Part shown: positions 6,365 to 14,528 of the stretch, one piece after another
Position numbering within the stretch: position 1 is the first letter of the stretch
How the letters are laid out: each line of letters begins with the position of its first letter
Made by a program: the position numbers and the translations under genes
Notes under the pieces: model-generated
The model's database searches: none
The model's input: only the letters and a program-made list of their open reading frames with translations
Told to the model about the DNA's origin: nothing
Source of the DNA: JBHIEE01 sp046760445
Lineage (GTDB): Bacteria; Acidobacteriota; Aminicenantia; JdFR-78
Direction of reading: 5' to 3'
Length of the DNA: 26,954 nt
Assembly (NCBI GenBank): GCA_046760445.1
Contig: JBHIEE010000028.1
Coordinates: forward strand, 1 to 26,954

Positions 6365-8140
6365 TTCCTTAATCCTTTTCAATAATTCTTGGGTGGCTTT
6401 TGAACCTATAATCTTATTTAACTCCTCAGGGGGTGCCTTTTTTATTTGAACTAAATTTTTGTATTTAGTCAAGAGTGCTTTTTTCCTTTCAGGGCCAATT
6501 CCTGGAATTTCATCTAAAATTGATTTAAAGCTCTTTTTCTTTCTTAACTGGCGGTGGAAGGAAATAGCAAAGCGGTGAGCTTCATCCCTTATATGTTGGA
6601 TTAATTTTAAAGCTGGAGAATTTTTATCTAAAATAATTGCTTCTTTTCTTTGAGGAGTAAATATTAATTCTTCCTGTTTAGCAATTGAGATTACTGGTAG
6701 ATGATTTAATTTTACCTCATTTAATGCTCTTATCGCTGCATTGAGCTGTCCTTTTCCACCATCAATTAAGATTAAATCAGGCAAATCTTTCTTTTCTTTG
6801 AGAAGGCGTTGGTATCTTCTTTTGACTATTTCGAAAATACTTGCTACATCATCAATTCCTGTTACGGTTTTTATTTTAAATTTTCGGTATTCTTTTTTAA
6901 AAGGTTGACCATTCTGAAAAACGATTAATGAACCAACGGATTCTTGGCCCATTATGTTGGAAATATCGAAAGCTTCAATCCAGCGTGGAATTTTTAGTAA
7001 ATTTAAAATTTGTTTCAATTCAGTTAAAGCGGGAATTTCTTTGGTCTTAATCTCCAAAAAAAGTTTGGCATTTTTATTAGCTAAATCGACAAGCCTTTTA
7101 TACTTGCCACTTGAAGGGACAATTATTTCAGGTTTTCTTTGTGTTTTTTCAATTAGAGAAGAGGCTAAGAACTCTTTATTTTTTGGTTGAAAAGGTAAAA
7201 TAATCTTAGAAGGGATATCTGGTCGATAATCATAAAATTGGGCTAAAAATGAACTCAAAAGTTCTTGGTCTGAATTATCCATTATCTTTGACCAGTAGAA
7301 TTCATTTTTGTCAATTACTTTTCCTTTCCTCATTATAAAGACTTGCACTCCGACTTGATTTTCTCTTCGATAAAATCCAAATATGTCGAGGTCTTCTGGT
7401 TCCACTGAAATCATTTGGGGTTTCTCCTTTACCTCTTTAATAGTTCTGATTAAATCTCGATAAAAGGCTGCTTGTTCAAATTTCTCCTTGGAAACTAAAT
7501 CAAACATTTTTTTAGTAAGAGCATTGGTCAACTGGTCAGTTTTTCCTCCCAGAAATAAAATTGTATTGTTCACTGATTCCCGATATTCAGATTCAGAAAT
7601 GAGATTAACACACGGTGCAGAGCATAAGCCCATATCATAATCTAAGCATGGTCTTTTTCTTTTTCCAGGAATAGGTTCATTACATTTTCGGATATGGAAA
7701 TATTTGCCCATAAGGTGAATTGTATTTTTTGCTTGAAAAGCAGGAGCAAATGGGCCAAAATATTTACTTCCATCTTTTTCTACTTGACGGGTGAGCAGAA
7801 TCCTTGGGAAATTTTCTTGAATAGTGATTTTTACATAGGGATAGCTTTTATCGTCTTTAAGTCGAATATTATATTTTGGTTGATATTTTCTGACTAAATT
7901 ATTCTCCAGTAAAAAAGCTTCTTTTTCAGAGTCAGTGATGACAATTTCAAAATCATTTATTTCGGACAGGAGATAACTTGTTTTACTATCAAGAGTAATT
8001 TCCTGGAAATAAGATTTTATTCTATCTTTTAAACATCGAGCTTTCCCAATATAAATAACCGCTCCTTTTTTATTTTTAAAAAGATAAACTCCTGGTTTAT
8101 CTGGTAAAGAAGCTATTTTTTTCTTCATTATGTCATTCAT
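6362..8140 (-). CDS. uvrC: Excinuclease ABC subunit C
   Basis: A 592-residue UvrC that makes both incisions around a DNA lesion with UvrB. In order: GIY-YIG nuclease domain (G17-V-Y19 and Y30-I-G32, with R40), a four-cysteine region (RKC, RPC, LC and APC) where UvrC has been reported to hold an iron-sulfur cluster, the UVR motif that binds UvrB (KEKFEQAAFYRDLI), the RNase H-like 5' nuclease (EAFDISN and LILIDGGKGQL), and C-terminal helix-hairpin-helix (IPGIGPERKKALL). The start at 8140 has no clear Shine-Dalgarno; an ATG 12 nt inside, at 8128, is an alternative. Both lie beside a heptamer tract that also covers the uvrB stop, 14 bp upstream. The last codons run into the inverted repeat of the S23 unit. 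Confidence 0.96.
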   Translation of the reverse strand: MNDIMKKKIASLPDKPGVYLFKNKKGAVIYIGKARCLKDRIKSYFQEITLDSKTSYLLSEINDFEIVITDSEKEAFLLENNLVRKYQPKYNIRLKDDKSYPYVKITIQENFPRILLTRQVEKDGSKYFGPFAPAFQAKNTIHLMGKYFHIRKCNEPIPGKRKRPCLDYDMGLCSAPCVNLISESEYRESVNNTILFLGGKTDQLTNALTKKMFDLVSKEKFEQAAFYRDLIRTIKEVKEKPQMISVEPEDLDIFGFYRRENQVGVQVFIMRKGKVIDKNEFYWSKIMDNSDQELLSSFLAQFYDYRPDIPSKIILPFQPKNKEFLASSLIEKTQRKPEIIVPSSGKYKRLVDLANKNAKLFLEIKTKEIPALTELKQILNLLKIPRWIEAFDISNIMGQESVGSLIVFQNGQPFKKEYRKFKIKTVTGIDDVASIFEIVKRRYQRLLKEKKDLPDLILIDGGKGQLNAAIRALNEVKLNHLPVISIAKQEELIFTPQRKEAIILDKNSPALKLIQHIRDEAHRFAISFHRQLRKKKSFKSILDEIPGIGPERKKALLTKYKNLVQIKKAPPEELNKIIGSKATQELLKRIKE

Positions 8141-8187
8141 TTATCATTAGCAATTTACAGTTCACGATTTACGATTTGTAGTTCTCC
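8139..8187. repeat. Heptamer tract across the uvrB-uvrC junction
   Basis: Seven 7-bp units of ATTTACG/ATTTACA/GTTCACG type run without a break. On the coding strand they give the last UvrB residues (QIVNREL), the stop codon, the 14-bp gap and the first bases of the uvrC start codon. The motif is the same GTAAATC type seen in the elements at 119, 5487 and 23062. Confidence 0.7.
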
Positions 8188-10152
8188 TTGTTTCAATTTC
8201 TTTAATTCATCTCTAATTTTAGCTGCTTTTTCAAATTCCAATTTCTGGACTGCTTTTTTCATTTCTCTTTCGAGTTTTTCGATTTTTTTCTTTCGTTCCT
8301 TCAGAGATAAATAAATTTCTTTTTCCTCAGCTATTTTAGTATAGTCTAAATAATCTCTTTCATAAATTCGAGTCAAACTTTCATCAATTGATTTGACAAT
8401 TGATTGAGGGGTAATACTATGTTTTTGGTTATATTCTTCCTGTTTTTTTCTTCGGCGATTGGTTTCTTCAATTGCTTTTTTCATAGAATTAGTTATCAGA
8501 TCAGCATACATTATTACTTCGCCATTAACATTTCTTGCTGCCCGACCAAAAGTCTGAATTAAAGAAGTGGTTGACCGCAGAAAGCCTTCTTTGTCGGCAT
8601 CAAGGATTGCCACTAAAGACACCTCAGGCAAATCCAGCCCTTCCCTGAGAAGATTTATTCCAATTAAAGCATCAAATTTCCCTTTTCGAAGGTCCCTTAA
8701 AATCTTTACCCGATCCAAAGTGTCAATTTCTGAATGAAGGTATCTTACCCTGAGGCCTAATTCCTGGTAATAGTTGGTTAGGTCTTCAGCCATTCTTTTA
8801 GTTAAAGTAGTTACTAAAACCCTTTCATTTCTTTCCACTCTTTTTTTAATTTCAGTCATTAAATCTTCCATTTGTCCCTTAACTGGCCGGACACAAACCT
8901 TTGGATCCATTAAACCTGTTGGCCTGATGATCTGCTCGACAGCAACTCCGTTTGATTTGTTTAATTCATAATGCCCTGGCGTGGCGGAAACATATATTAC
9001 CTGATTGACTTTTTCTTCAAATTCTTGGAAATTCAGAGGACGATTATCCAAAGCAGAGGGGAGTCGAAAACCATGCTCTACCAAGGTTAATTTTCTGGAC
9101 CTGTCACCATGATACATTCCTCCAAGTTGGGGAATAGTGACATGACTTTCATCAATAAAAATAAGAGCATCAGGAGGAAAATAGTCAATGAGAGTATAAG
9201 GAGGTTCTCCTTCTTTTCTTCCACTCAGATGCCGAGAGTAATTTTCTATTCCTGGGCAGTAGCCAAATTCTTTAAGCATTTCTATATCAAATCTGGTTCT
9301 TTCCTCAATTCTCTGAGTTTCCAATAATTTCCCTTGTTTTTTAAAAAATTCGATTCTTTCTTCTAATTCCTGTTCAATTTTCTCTAAAGCTATTTCCAGA
9401 GTTGGTTTCGGAGTAGAAAAATAGGTTCGGGGATAGATCGCAATTTGCTGAAAAGAATTAATAGTTTTTCCTAATAGAGGATCAATTAAAGATAATTCAT
9501 CTATTCTGTCATCAAAGAGCTCAATCCGATAGGCAAAGTCTTCATAAGGGGGGTAGACTTCGATAATATCACCCCTTACTCTAAAAGTTCCTCTTTTAAA
9601 ATCCGAATCAGAGCGTTCATACTGGATTTCCACCAGTTTCTGAAGAATCTTTTTTCGATTGATTATCTGTCCTTGATGCAGGCTGAATGACATTCCAAAA
9701 TATGTCTCTGGAGCACCAATGCCATATATGCAGGAAACTGAAGCAACAATAATGACATCCCTTCTTTCATATAAAGATCGGGTAGCGCATAATCTCATTC
9801 TGTCTATCTCATCATTAATGGTTGCTTCTTTAGCAATATAAGTATTGGTCGCTGAAATGAATGGTTGATAATAATCATAATAGCTGACAAAATATTCCAC
9901 TGCATTTCGAGGAAAAAATTTCTTGAATTCTTGGTAAAGCTGGGCAGCTAAGGTCTTATTATGAGAGATAACTAAAACCGGCCGATTTACTTTTTCAATT
10001 ACATTGGCCATGGTATAGGTTTTACCTGAGCCTGTTACTCCTAAGAGAACTTGATGGTACAGACCTTTGTGTACTCCTTCCACCAATTTCTCGATTGCTT
10101 TTTGCTGATCACCTTTTGGTTCAAAATCAGAATAAAGAATAAATTTATTCAT
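8155..10152 (-). CDS. uvrB: Excinuclease ABC subunit B
   Basis: A 665-residue UvrB, the damage-verifying helicase of nucleotide excision repair. It shows Walker A GVTGSGKT (38-45), the beta-hairpin YYDYYQP through NTYIAKEATINDEIDRMR, Walker B DESH followed by QLGGMYHGDRSRK, helicase motifs in LREGLDLPEVSLVAILDADKEGF (motif Va region) and Q..GRAAR, and the C-terminal UVR motif (KLEFEKAAKIRDEL) that binds UvrC. The last seven residues are encoded by a heptamer repeat tract and look like a neutral extension. There is no Shine-Dalgarno; a TATAAT lies 7 nt before the ATG, implying a leaderless message. It heads the uvrB-uvrC-S23-acpS run. Confidence 0.97.
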   Translation of the reverse strand: MNKFILYSDFEPKGDQQKAIEKLVEGVHKGLYHQVLLGVTGSGKTYTMANVIEKVNRPVLVISHNKTLAAQLYQEFKKFFPRNAVEYFVSYYDYYQPFISATNTYIAKEATINDEIDRMRLCATRSLYERRDVIIVASVSCIYGIGAPETYFGMSFSLHQGQIINRKKILQKLVEIQYERSDSDFKRGTFRVRGDIIEVYPPYEDFAYRIELFDDRIDELSLIDPLLGKTINSFQQIAIYPRTYFSTPKPTLEIALEKIEQELEERIEFFKKQGKLLETQRIEERTRFDIEMLKEFGYCPGIENYSRHLSGRKEGEPPYTLIDYFPPDALIFIDESHVTIPQLGGMYHGDRSRKLTLVEHGFRLPSALDNRPLNFQEFEEKVNQVIYVSATPGHYELNKSNGVAVEQIIRPTGLMDPKVCVRPVKGQMEDLMTEIKKRVERNERVLVTTLTKRMAEDLTNYYQELGLRVRYLHSEIDTLDRVKILRDLRKGKFDALIGINLLREGLDLPEVSLVAILDADKEGFLRSTTSLIQTFGRAARNVNGEVIMYADLITNSMKKAIEETNRRRKKQEEYNQKHSITPQSIVKSIDESLTRIYERDYLDYTKIAEEKEIYLSLKERKKKIEKLEREMKKAVQKLEFEKAAKIRDELKKLKQGELQIVNREL

Positions 10153-10159
10153 CGATAAT

Positions 10160-10165
10160 ATTATA
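10160..10165 (-). promoter_or_regulatory. uvrB -10 box adjacent to start codon
   Basis: On the minus strand TATAAT is followed by 7 nt and then the uvrB ATG, so transcription should start at or one base before the A of the ATG. No good -35 hexamer is seen 16-18 bp further upstream. Confidence 0.45.
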
Positions 10166-10213
10166 TCAGAAAAAGAGGTAAGTTCTTTTCTTTATTGAAA
10201 AAAAAGCGAATTT

Positions 10214-10241
10214 TTGAAATTATATAATAACAGTGTAAAAT
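10214..10241 (+). promoter_or_regulatory. Candidate promoter of the HD-GYP gene
   Basis: TTGAAA (10214-10219) and TAAAAT (10236-10241) are 16 bp apart and face away from uvrB. The leader to the ATG at 10262 would be about 14 nt, with no Shine-Dalgarno. Confidence 0.35.
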
Positions 10242-10261
10242 ATAGTATCTACTTTATTACC

Positions 10262-11876
10262 ATGAATAGAAGATTTATAAAACAAAATAAAACATTTTTT
10301 TCGATCATCATAATTCTTTTTATTCTCTTCAGTTTTGTTCTATACTTCGCCTCTAAGCAAATATATGATAGAGAAGTGAGATTACTCGGTGAAAGGGAAA
10401 ACGCACTATTGCTTTCTTCTAAGAAAGGGATCGAGGTGTTTTTTTCCGACCGTAAGAACGATTTATTCTTCTTGAGGGATCTTCCAAGCACTAAAGCTTA
10501 TGTAGATAGCGCTTTTGAATCCAGTTTTTATAGAGACAAAGTCAAGGGGATATTCTATGATTTCGCAAAGTTCCATAAAACCTATTATCAAATCAGAATT
10601 ATTGATTCTTTAGGAACTGAAGTAGTTAGAATAGATAATAGGAGAAATGCTACCACTGTGGTTGTCGATAATTCCAATCTACAGAATAAGAAACATAGAT
10701 ATTACTTTTCAGAAACTATGAAACTGGATAGAGACCAAATTTTTGTTTCGCCTATAGATCTGAATATTGAACACGGGAAAATAGAGGTGCCTTATGTCCC
10801 TGTGATAAGGTTTGCCACTCCATTGTTTGATTCTAAAGCCAAGAAGAAAGGAATTTTGATTTTGAATGTTTACTTCTCAGAAGTCCTTAAACTTCTATCT
10901 GAGGATATGTTCATTCAGACCGAAGAAGGGAACTTGATATCAATCAAGTCAAATGGGTCTATTGAGTTCAAGAAATCTAACTACGATTTTAGCAATGGTG
11001 ATGGGATGTTGTATATTACAAAAATTGAAACTATTCACTATTTGACTACAGAGTTCCTTCCCGGTAAGAAATTGACTGTCGCAAAATATGTCAGTCATCG
11101 TTTATTAAGGGCTGCATTTCAGAAGCTATTGATAGCCTCTGGAATACTTTTTGCCTTGTTCCTCGGTCTAATATTAATCATTGGACAGATAAATATTTCG
11201 CGATTCAGGAATTTGATAGGGGCACAAAAGGCTATCATATTTTCTCTGGCCGGACTCGCTGAATGGAGAGATCCGGAGACTGGACATCATCTGGAGAGGA
11301 CAAGACACTACTCAGTTGTTTTAGCGAAAAAGCTAAGTAAGAGCAGTAAGTATCGAAGAATCATCACTAGTGAATTCAGAGAAGATCTATTTGATGCCAC
11401 TCCCTTGCATGATATAGGAAAGGTAGGAATACGAGATTCTATCTTGTTGAAAGAATCAAAGCTAACTAATGAAGAATATGAAGAGATGAAGAATCATGTT
11501 CAAATTGGAAAACGGGTACTCCAAAACACCATTGAAAAATTTAAATTAAAACAATCATTTCTTATTATGGGTAAAAACATTTGTGCCTTTCATCATGAAA
11601 AATATAACGGTGAAGGTTACCCGGAGGGTTTAAAAGGAGAAGAAATTCCTTTAGAAGCAAGAATTTTTGCTTTATGTGATGCATATGATGCAATTAGATC
11701 AAAAAGGCCTTATAAAGATGCTCTTTCTAAGGCCTTATAAAGATGCTCTTTCTCATGAAGAAGCAGTTAGAAGAATTAAACCTGACAAAGGTAAACACTT
11801 TGATCCAGATATTGTAGATGCCTTTTTAAAATGCGAGGAAGAGTTCTTAAAAATTAGTAATATTTACAAATACTGA
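10262..11876 (+). pseudogene. Membrane HD-GYP sensor phosphodiesterase, frameshifted near 3' end
   Basis: The ancestral frame would give about 529 residues. The parts are: membrane helix (about 12-32), an extracytoplasmic Cache-like sensor with HRYYFSETMKLDRDQIFVSPIDLN and PVIRFATPLFD, a second helix (about 287-310), then an HD-GYP domain with H383-D384 in LHDIGKVGI and HHEKYNGEGYP (444-454). HD-GYP enzymes hydrolyse cyclic di-GMP. A 25-bp tandem duplication (11704-11753) shifts the frame, so the product stops at 11740 after RPYKDALSKAL, at about 492 residues. The lost tail (SHEEAVRRIKPDKGKHFDP and beyond) is still readable to 11876 in another frame. Catalytic motifs precede the break, so a shortened active enzyme is possible. 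A TTG at 10214 extends the frame by 16 residues, but it overlaps a promoter and the ATG at 10262 is preferred. Confidence 0.8.
11704..11753 (+). repeat. Perfect 25-bp tandem duplication inside the HD-GYP gene
   Basis: The 25 bases at 11704-11728 are repeated exactly at 11729-11753 (each begins AAGGCCTTATAAAG and ends CTCTTTCT). As 25 is not a multiple of 3, one copy keeps the gene open and two copies break it. Identity of the copies suggests a recent event or an assembly error. Confidence 0.95.
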
Positions 11877-12229
11877 AAAGAGATGGAAAGATAAAAATGC
11901 GAAATTTAAGTTAATCGGAACAGATGTTTTTAAGTAGATTGTTAAAATTTATGAAGGTGAGAGACAGGAATTTTTAATCTAAAAAATAAATATATCATAT
12001 TTTCAAAACAATTTCAATATTTTTTTTTAAAATTAAAGTTTTGACAGGTTTTTGCACTTTTTTGCCTGTTTTTTACTTGTTTTTACCTGTTTTTACTTAA
12101 AAATGATAAATAATCAAAACTGAATTTGGCCCAAGATTATTTGCTCTTTTTGTTTGGGCCATTGTCCCGAGTACTCGGGATGGAATTTTTATATACCTTC
12201 TCTTTGTTAGGATCATTTGAAAACCCTAA
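11877..12229. other. Gene-free stretch with helically phased T-tracts
   Basis: No gene is recognised. At 12049-12094 five T-tracts of 5-6 bases start at 12049, 12058, 12069, 12080 and 12090, spacing 9-11 bp, which predicts strong intrinsic curvature. The interruptions are similar too (GCAC, GCCTG, ACTTG, ACCTG). A palindrome of the TCCCGAGTACTCGGGA family follows at 12165. The stretch separates the broken HD-GYP gene from the tRNA-Arg promoter. Confidence 0.6.
12165..12180. repeat. 16-bp palindrome, site 2
   Basis: TCCCGAGTACTCGGGA. Read on the minus strand, its left flank is AAAAATTCCA, identical to the left flank of the copy at 15955 on the plus strand, so part of the host repeat is shared. 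Confidence 0.85.
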
Positions 12230-12258
12230 TTGACAGACTAAAGTAATAATGCTAAAAG
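12230..12258 (+). promoter_or_regulatory. Candidate tRNA-Arg promoter
   Basis: A consensus TTGACA (12230-12235) is followed 17 bp later by TAAAAG (12253-12258), a weak -10. The start would lie about 15 nt before the tRNA. Confidence 0.45.
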
Positions 12259-12280
12259 GATATTGAAGACAAGTAGAAAG

Positions 12281-12354
12281 GCGCCTGTAGCTCAGTAGGA
12301 TAGAGCAAGGGATTCCTAATCCCTATGTCGGGAGTTCGAGTCTCCCCAGGCGCA
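12281..12354 (+). tRNA. tRNA-Arg (anticodon CCT)
   Basis: The acceptor arms GCGCCTG and CAGGCGC pair fully, the D stem is GCTC/GAGC, the anticodon stem AGGGA/TCCCT encloses loop TTCCTAA (anticodon CCT), and the T arm is GGGAG-TTCGAGT-CTCCC. The discriminator is A, and CCA is not encoded. It reads AGG codons. Confidence 0.95.
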
Positions 12355-12374
12355 CTAGTTTTGGAAATTAGAAA

Positions 12375-12610
12375 AGTAGTGTCAAAAATAACATGAAAGA
12401 ATATAAAAACCACAGAGAAATGAAAAATTCCAAATCACAAACAAAGAAGGCACAAGGGCACAAAGTGACAAAGGCACAAAGGAAGGAATTAAATAAAAAA
12501 ACTTTGTGCCTGTGTGCCTCTGTGCCTATTAATTTGAGTTTGGTATTTGGTGCGTGGGATTTGTGATTTAATAAACTAAGTGACCTTTGTGGTTAAATTT
12601 GACAATACTA
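12375..12610. repeat. MITE-like element E1 with terminal inverted repeats
   Basis: Terminal AACCACAGAG (12408-12417) is nearly complementary to CTTTGTGGTT (12585-12594), with GTGTCAAA and TTTGACA further out. Inside, four 8-bp units of AGGCACAA type (12448-12479) face TGTGTGCC-type units (12503-12526), so the whole folds as one long hairpin. Its right ~68 bp is about 85% identical to element E2 at 15898-16128. It carries no ORF and ends 23 bp before the next start codon. TTGACA at its right end has no well-spaced -10. Confidence 0.7.
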
Positions 12611-12632
12611 TTAAAGATACAGGGAGAAAGGA

Positions 12633-13283
12633 ATGAGAAGAATAACAAGGAAACAACTCAAACAAGATGAATTTATGACTACCTTTACCCGTTTGGCCAG
12701 GTTTATCCAGGAAAATTCTAAAGAAATCATTGCTCTCGGAGTCATAATTTTGATTGGAATGTTAATCTTTGTGGGATATTCAGTTTATAGAGTCCAGAAA
12801 GTTAAAAAACAGAGTGAAATTGCTGCTCAAATCTTAAAGCTAAGTTCTCAACTGAATAGAGATCCAGAGTATGTAAAAAAAATGAGTGAGCTTTCTTCTT
12901 CAGAAGGCATTTCTCGTTCAGCTCATATTTTCTTGACATCTTTTTATATTGAAAAAGGAGAGATAGAAAAAGCAGAAAAACAGTTAGAAAATATAAGTAG
13001 CCGTCCCAAAGACATCTTCTATTATCAGGCGCAGAATTTAAGAGCTGAGATTTATTTTCTGCAGGGAAAATACGATGAAGCACTAAAAATATTAAAAGAA
13101 ATAGAGGAAGAGAACCCAGCGGACTATATTTTGGATCCTGTCCTTTATAAAATAGCTCAATGCTATGAAAAATTAGGTCAGAAAAATGAAGCTTTGGTTT
13201 ATTACCAAAGACTCCAAGATGAATTTCCTCAATCTTCTTATGCCTTTGAATCCAGTAAAAAAGTAAGAACTTCAGAAAAATAA
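12633..13283 (+). CDS. Membrane-anchored TPR protein (YfgM-like)
   Basis: A 216-residue protein with a basic cytoplasmic N-terminus, one membrane helix (about 31-53) and tetratricopeptide-like helices beyond: AHIFLTSFYIEKGEIEKAEKQL, then QAQNLRAEIYFLQGKYDEALKIL, and VLYKIAQCYEKLGQKNEALVYYQRLQDEFP. The layout resembles YfgM/TPR_21 proteins, which sit in the inner membrane facing the periplasm and help protein export or envelope assembly; that role is inference. AGGGAG lies 6 nt before the ATG. Only 8 bp separate it from deoB, so the two are probably cotranscribed. Confidence 0.7.
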   Translation: MRRITRKQLKQDEFMTTFTRLARFIQENSKEIIALGVIILIGMLIFVGYSVYRVQKVKKQSEIAAQILKLSSQLNRDPEYVKKMSELSSSEGISRSAHIFLTSFYIEKGEIEKAEKQLENISSRPKDIFYYQAQNLRAEIYFLQGKYDEALKILKEIEEENPADYILDPVLYKIAQCYEKLGQKNEALVYYQRLQDEFPQSSYAFESSKKVRTSEK

Positions 13284-13291
13284 ATTTATTT

Positions 13292-14461
13292 ATGCTTTTC
13301 CAGAGAGCAGTTGTTATTGTCCTTGACAGCCTGGGAGTAGGAGAGCTGCCCGATGCTTATTTATTTGGTGATGAGGGAAGCAATACCTTCGGTAATATCT
13401 TAAAGCATTATCCTCTTAAAATTCCTTATCTTAGCTCCTTTGGCCTCGGGTATTTGGATCATTCCTTGGAATCCTTAAAAGTTGAGAGTCCAATTGGATG
13501 CTATGGAAAAATGGCTGAAAAGTCAGCCGGAAAAGATACTACTTCTGGTCACTGGGAGTTAATGGGATTAGTGGTGGATAAGCCTTTTCCTGTATATCCT
13601 AAAGGTTTTCCTAAAGAAATTATTGGAAAATTTGAGAAAAGAATTGGCCGAGAAATTCTGGGTAATTATCCTGCGTCAGGGACAGAAATTATTCAACTCT
13701 TAGGAAAAAAGCATCTTCAAACTGGTTATCCTATTGTTTACACTTCAGCGGATAGTGTTTTTCAGATTGCTGCCCATGAAGAAATTATTCCTGTGGGAAA
13801 ATTATATTGGATGTGTCAGCAGGCTCGAGAAATTCTTACTGGTGAAAATAATGTCTGTCGAGTGATTGCTCGTCCATTTACTGGACGCCCTGGAAATTTT
13901 ATTCGCGACAATGATAAAAGAAAAGATTTTTCACTCCCTCCTCCTGAACCTACTTTACTGGACAAACTAAAAGAAAAAGGTTTTGAAGTTACTGGAATTG
14001 GTAAGATTAATGATGTTTTTGCTGGGAAAGGATTAACTGATACAATTCATACCTCCAACAATAAACAAGGAATTGATGAGGCAATTAAAGCCATTAAAAA
14101 GGACACGGCTGGCCTAATTTTAACCACTTTGGTTGATTTTGATACCCTTTATGGACATCGGAATAATGTTCAGGGATATGCTCAAGCTCTCCAATATTTT
14201 GATTCAAGAATTCCTCAAACTTTAGCTTCTTTAAAAAAGAGTGATATTTTAGTTTTCACTGCAGATCATGGGTGTGATCCGACTACTAAGAGTACAGATC
14301 ACTCACGAGAGTATGTTCCGGTGTTAGTTTATGGAGTGAGAATAAAAAAGGGGATTAATTTAGGTGTGAGAATTTCTTTTTCTGACTTAGCTCAAACTTT
14401 AGCTGAGAATTTTGGATTTAAGCTGAAAAATGGAAATAGTTTTTTAAAAATGCTTTTTTAA
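13292..14461 (+). CDS. deoB: Phosphopentomutase
   Basis: A 389-residue DeoB of the alkaline phosphatase superfamily, full length. It interconverts (deoxy)ribose 1- and 5-phosphates in nucleoside salvage. It shows D12 in VIVLDSLGVGELPDA, GDEGSNTFGN, GKDTTSGHWELMG (T83 aligns with the phosphorylated threonine of Bacillus enzymes), and the late metal ligands DTLYGHRN, TADHGCDPTT and STDHSREYVPVLVYG. The ATG at 13292 has no Shine-Dalgarno; coupling to the TPR gene may supply ribosomes. No nucleoside phosphorylase gene is adjacent. Confidence 0.95.
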   Translation: MLFQRAVVIVLDSLGVGELPDAYLFGDEGSNTFGNILKHYPLKIPYLSSFGLGYLDHSLESLKVESPIGCYGKMAEKSAGKDTTSGHWELMGLVVDKPFPVYPKGFPKEIIGKFEKRIGREILGNYPASGTEIIQLLGKKHLQTGYPIVYTSADSVFQIAAHEEIIPVGKLYWMCQQAREILTGENNVCRVIARPFTGRPGNFIRDNDKRKDFSLPPPEPTLLDKLKEKGFEVTGIGKINDVFAGKGLTDTIHTSNNKQGIDEAIKAIKKDTAGLILTTLVDFDTLYGHRNNVQGYAQALQYFDSRIPQTLASLKKSDILVFTADHGCDPTTKSTDHSREYVPVLVYGVRIKKGINLGVRISFSDLAQTLAENFGFKLKNGNSFLKMLF

Positions 14462-14469
14462 ATTTTTTG

Positions 14470-14497
14470 TTGTAAATTTTAAAAAATTTGTTAAAAT
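14470..14497 (+). promoter_or_regulatory. Candidate ferredoxin promoter
   Basis: TTGTAA (14470-14475) and TAAAAT (14492-14497) are 16 bp apart. Transcription would start near 14504, just before the strong Shine-Dalgarno AAAGGAGG (14515-14522). Confidence 0.45.
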
Positions 14498-14528
14498 AGA
14501 AAGGAAGAATGACAAAAGGAGGACTTAT

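Noticed and set aside
10214..10261. TTG start 16 codons upstream for the HD-GYP gene
   Set aside because: It coincides with a -35-like TTGAAA, and the ATG at 10262 gives a normal basic N-terminus before the first membrane helix.
11667..11876. Separate 69-codon gene after the HD-GYP ORF
   Set aside because: It is the displaced 3' end of the HD-GYP gene, out of frame only because of the 25-bp duplication.
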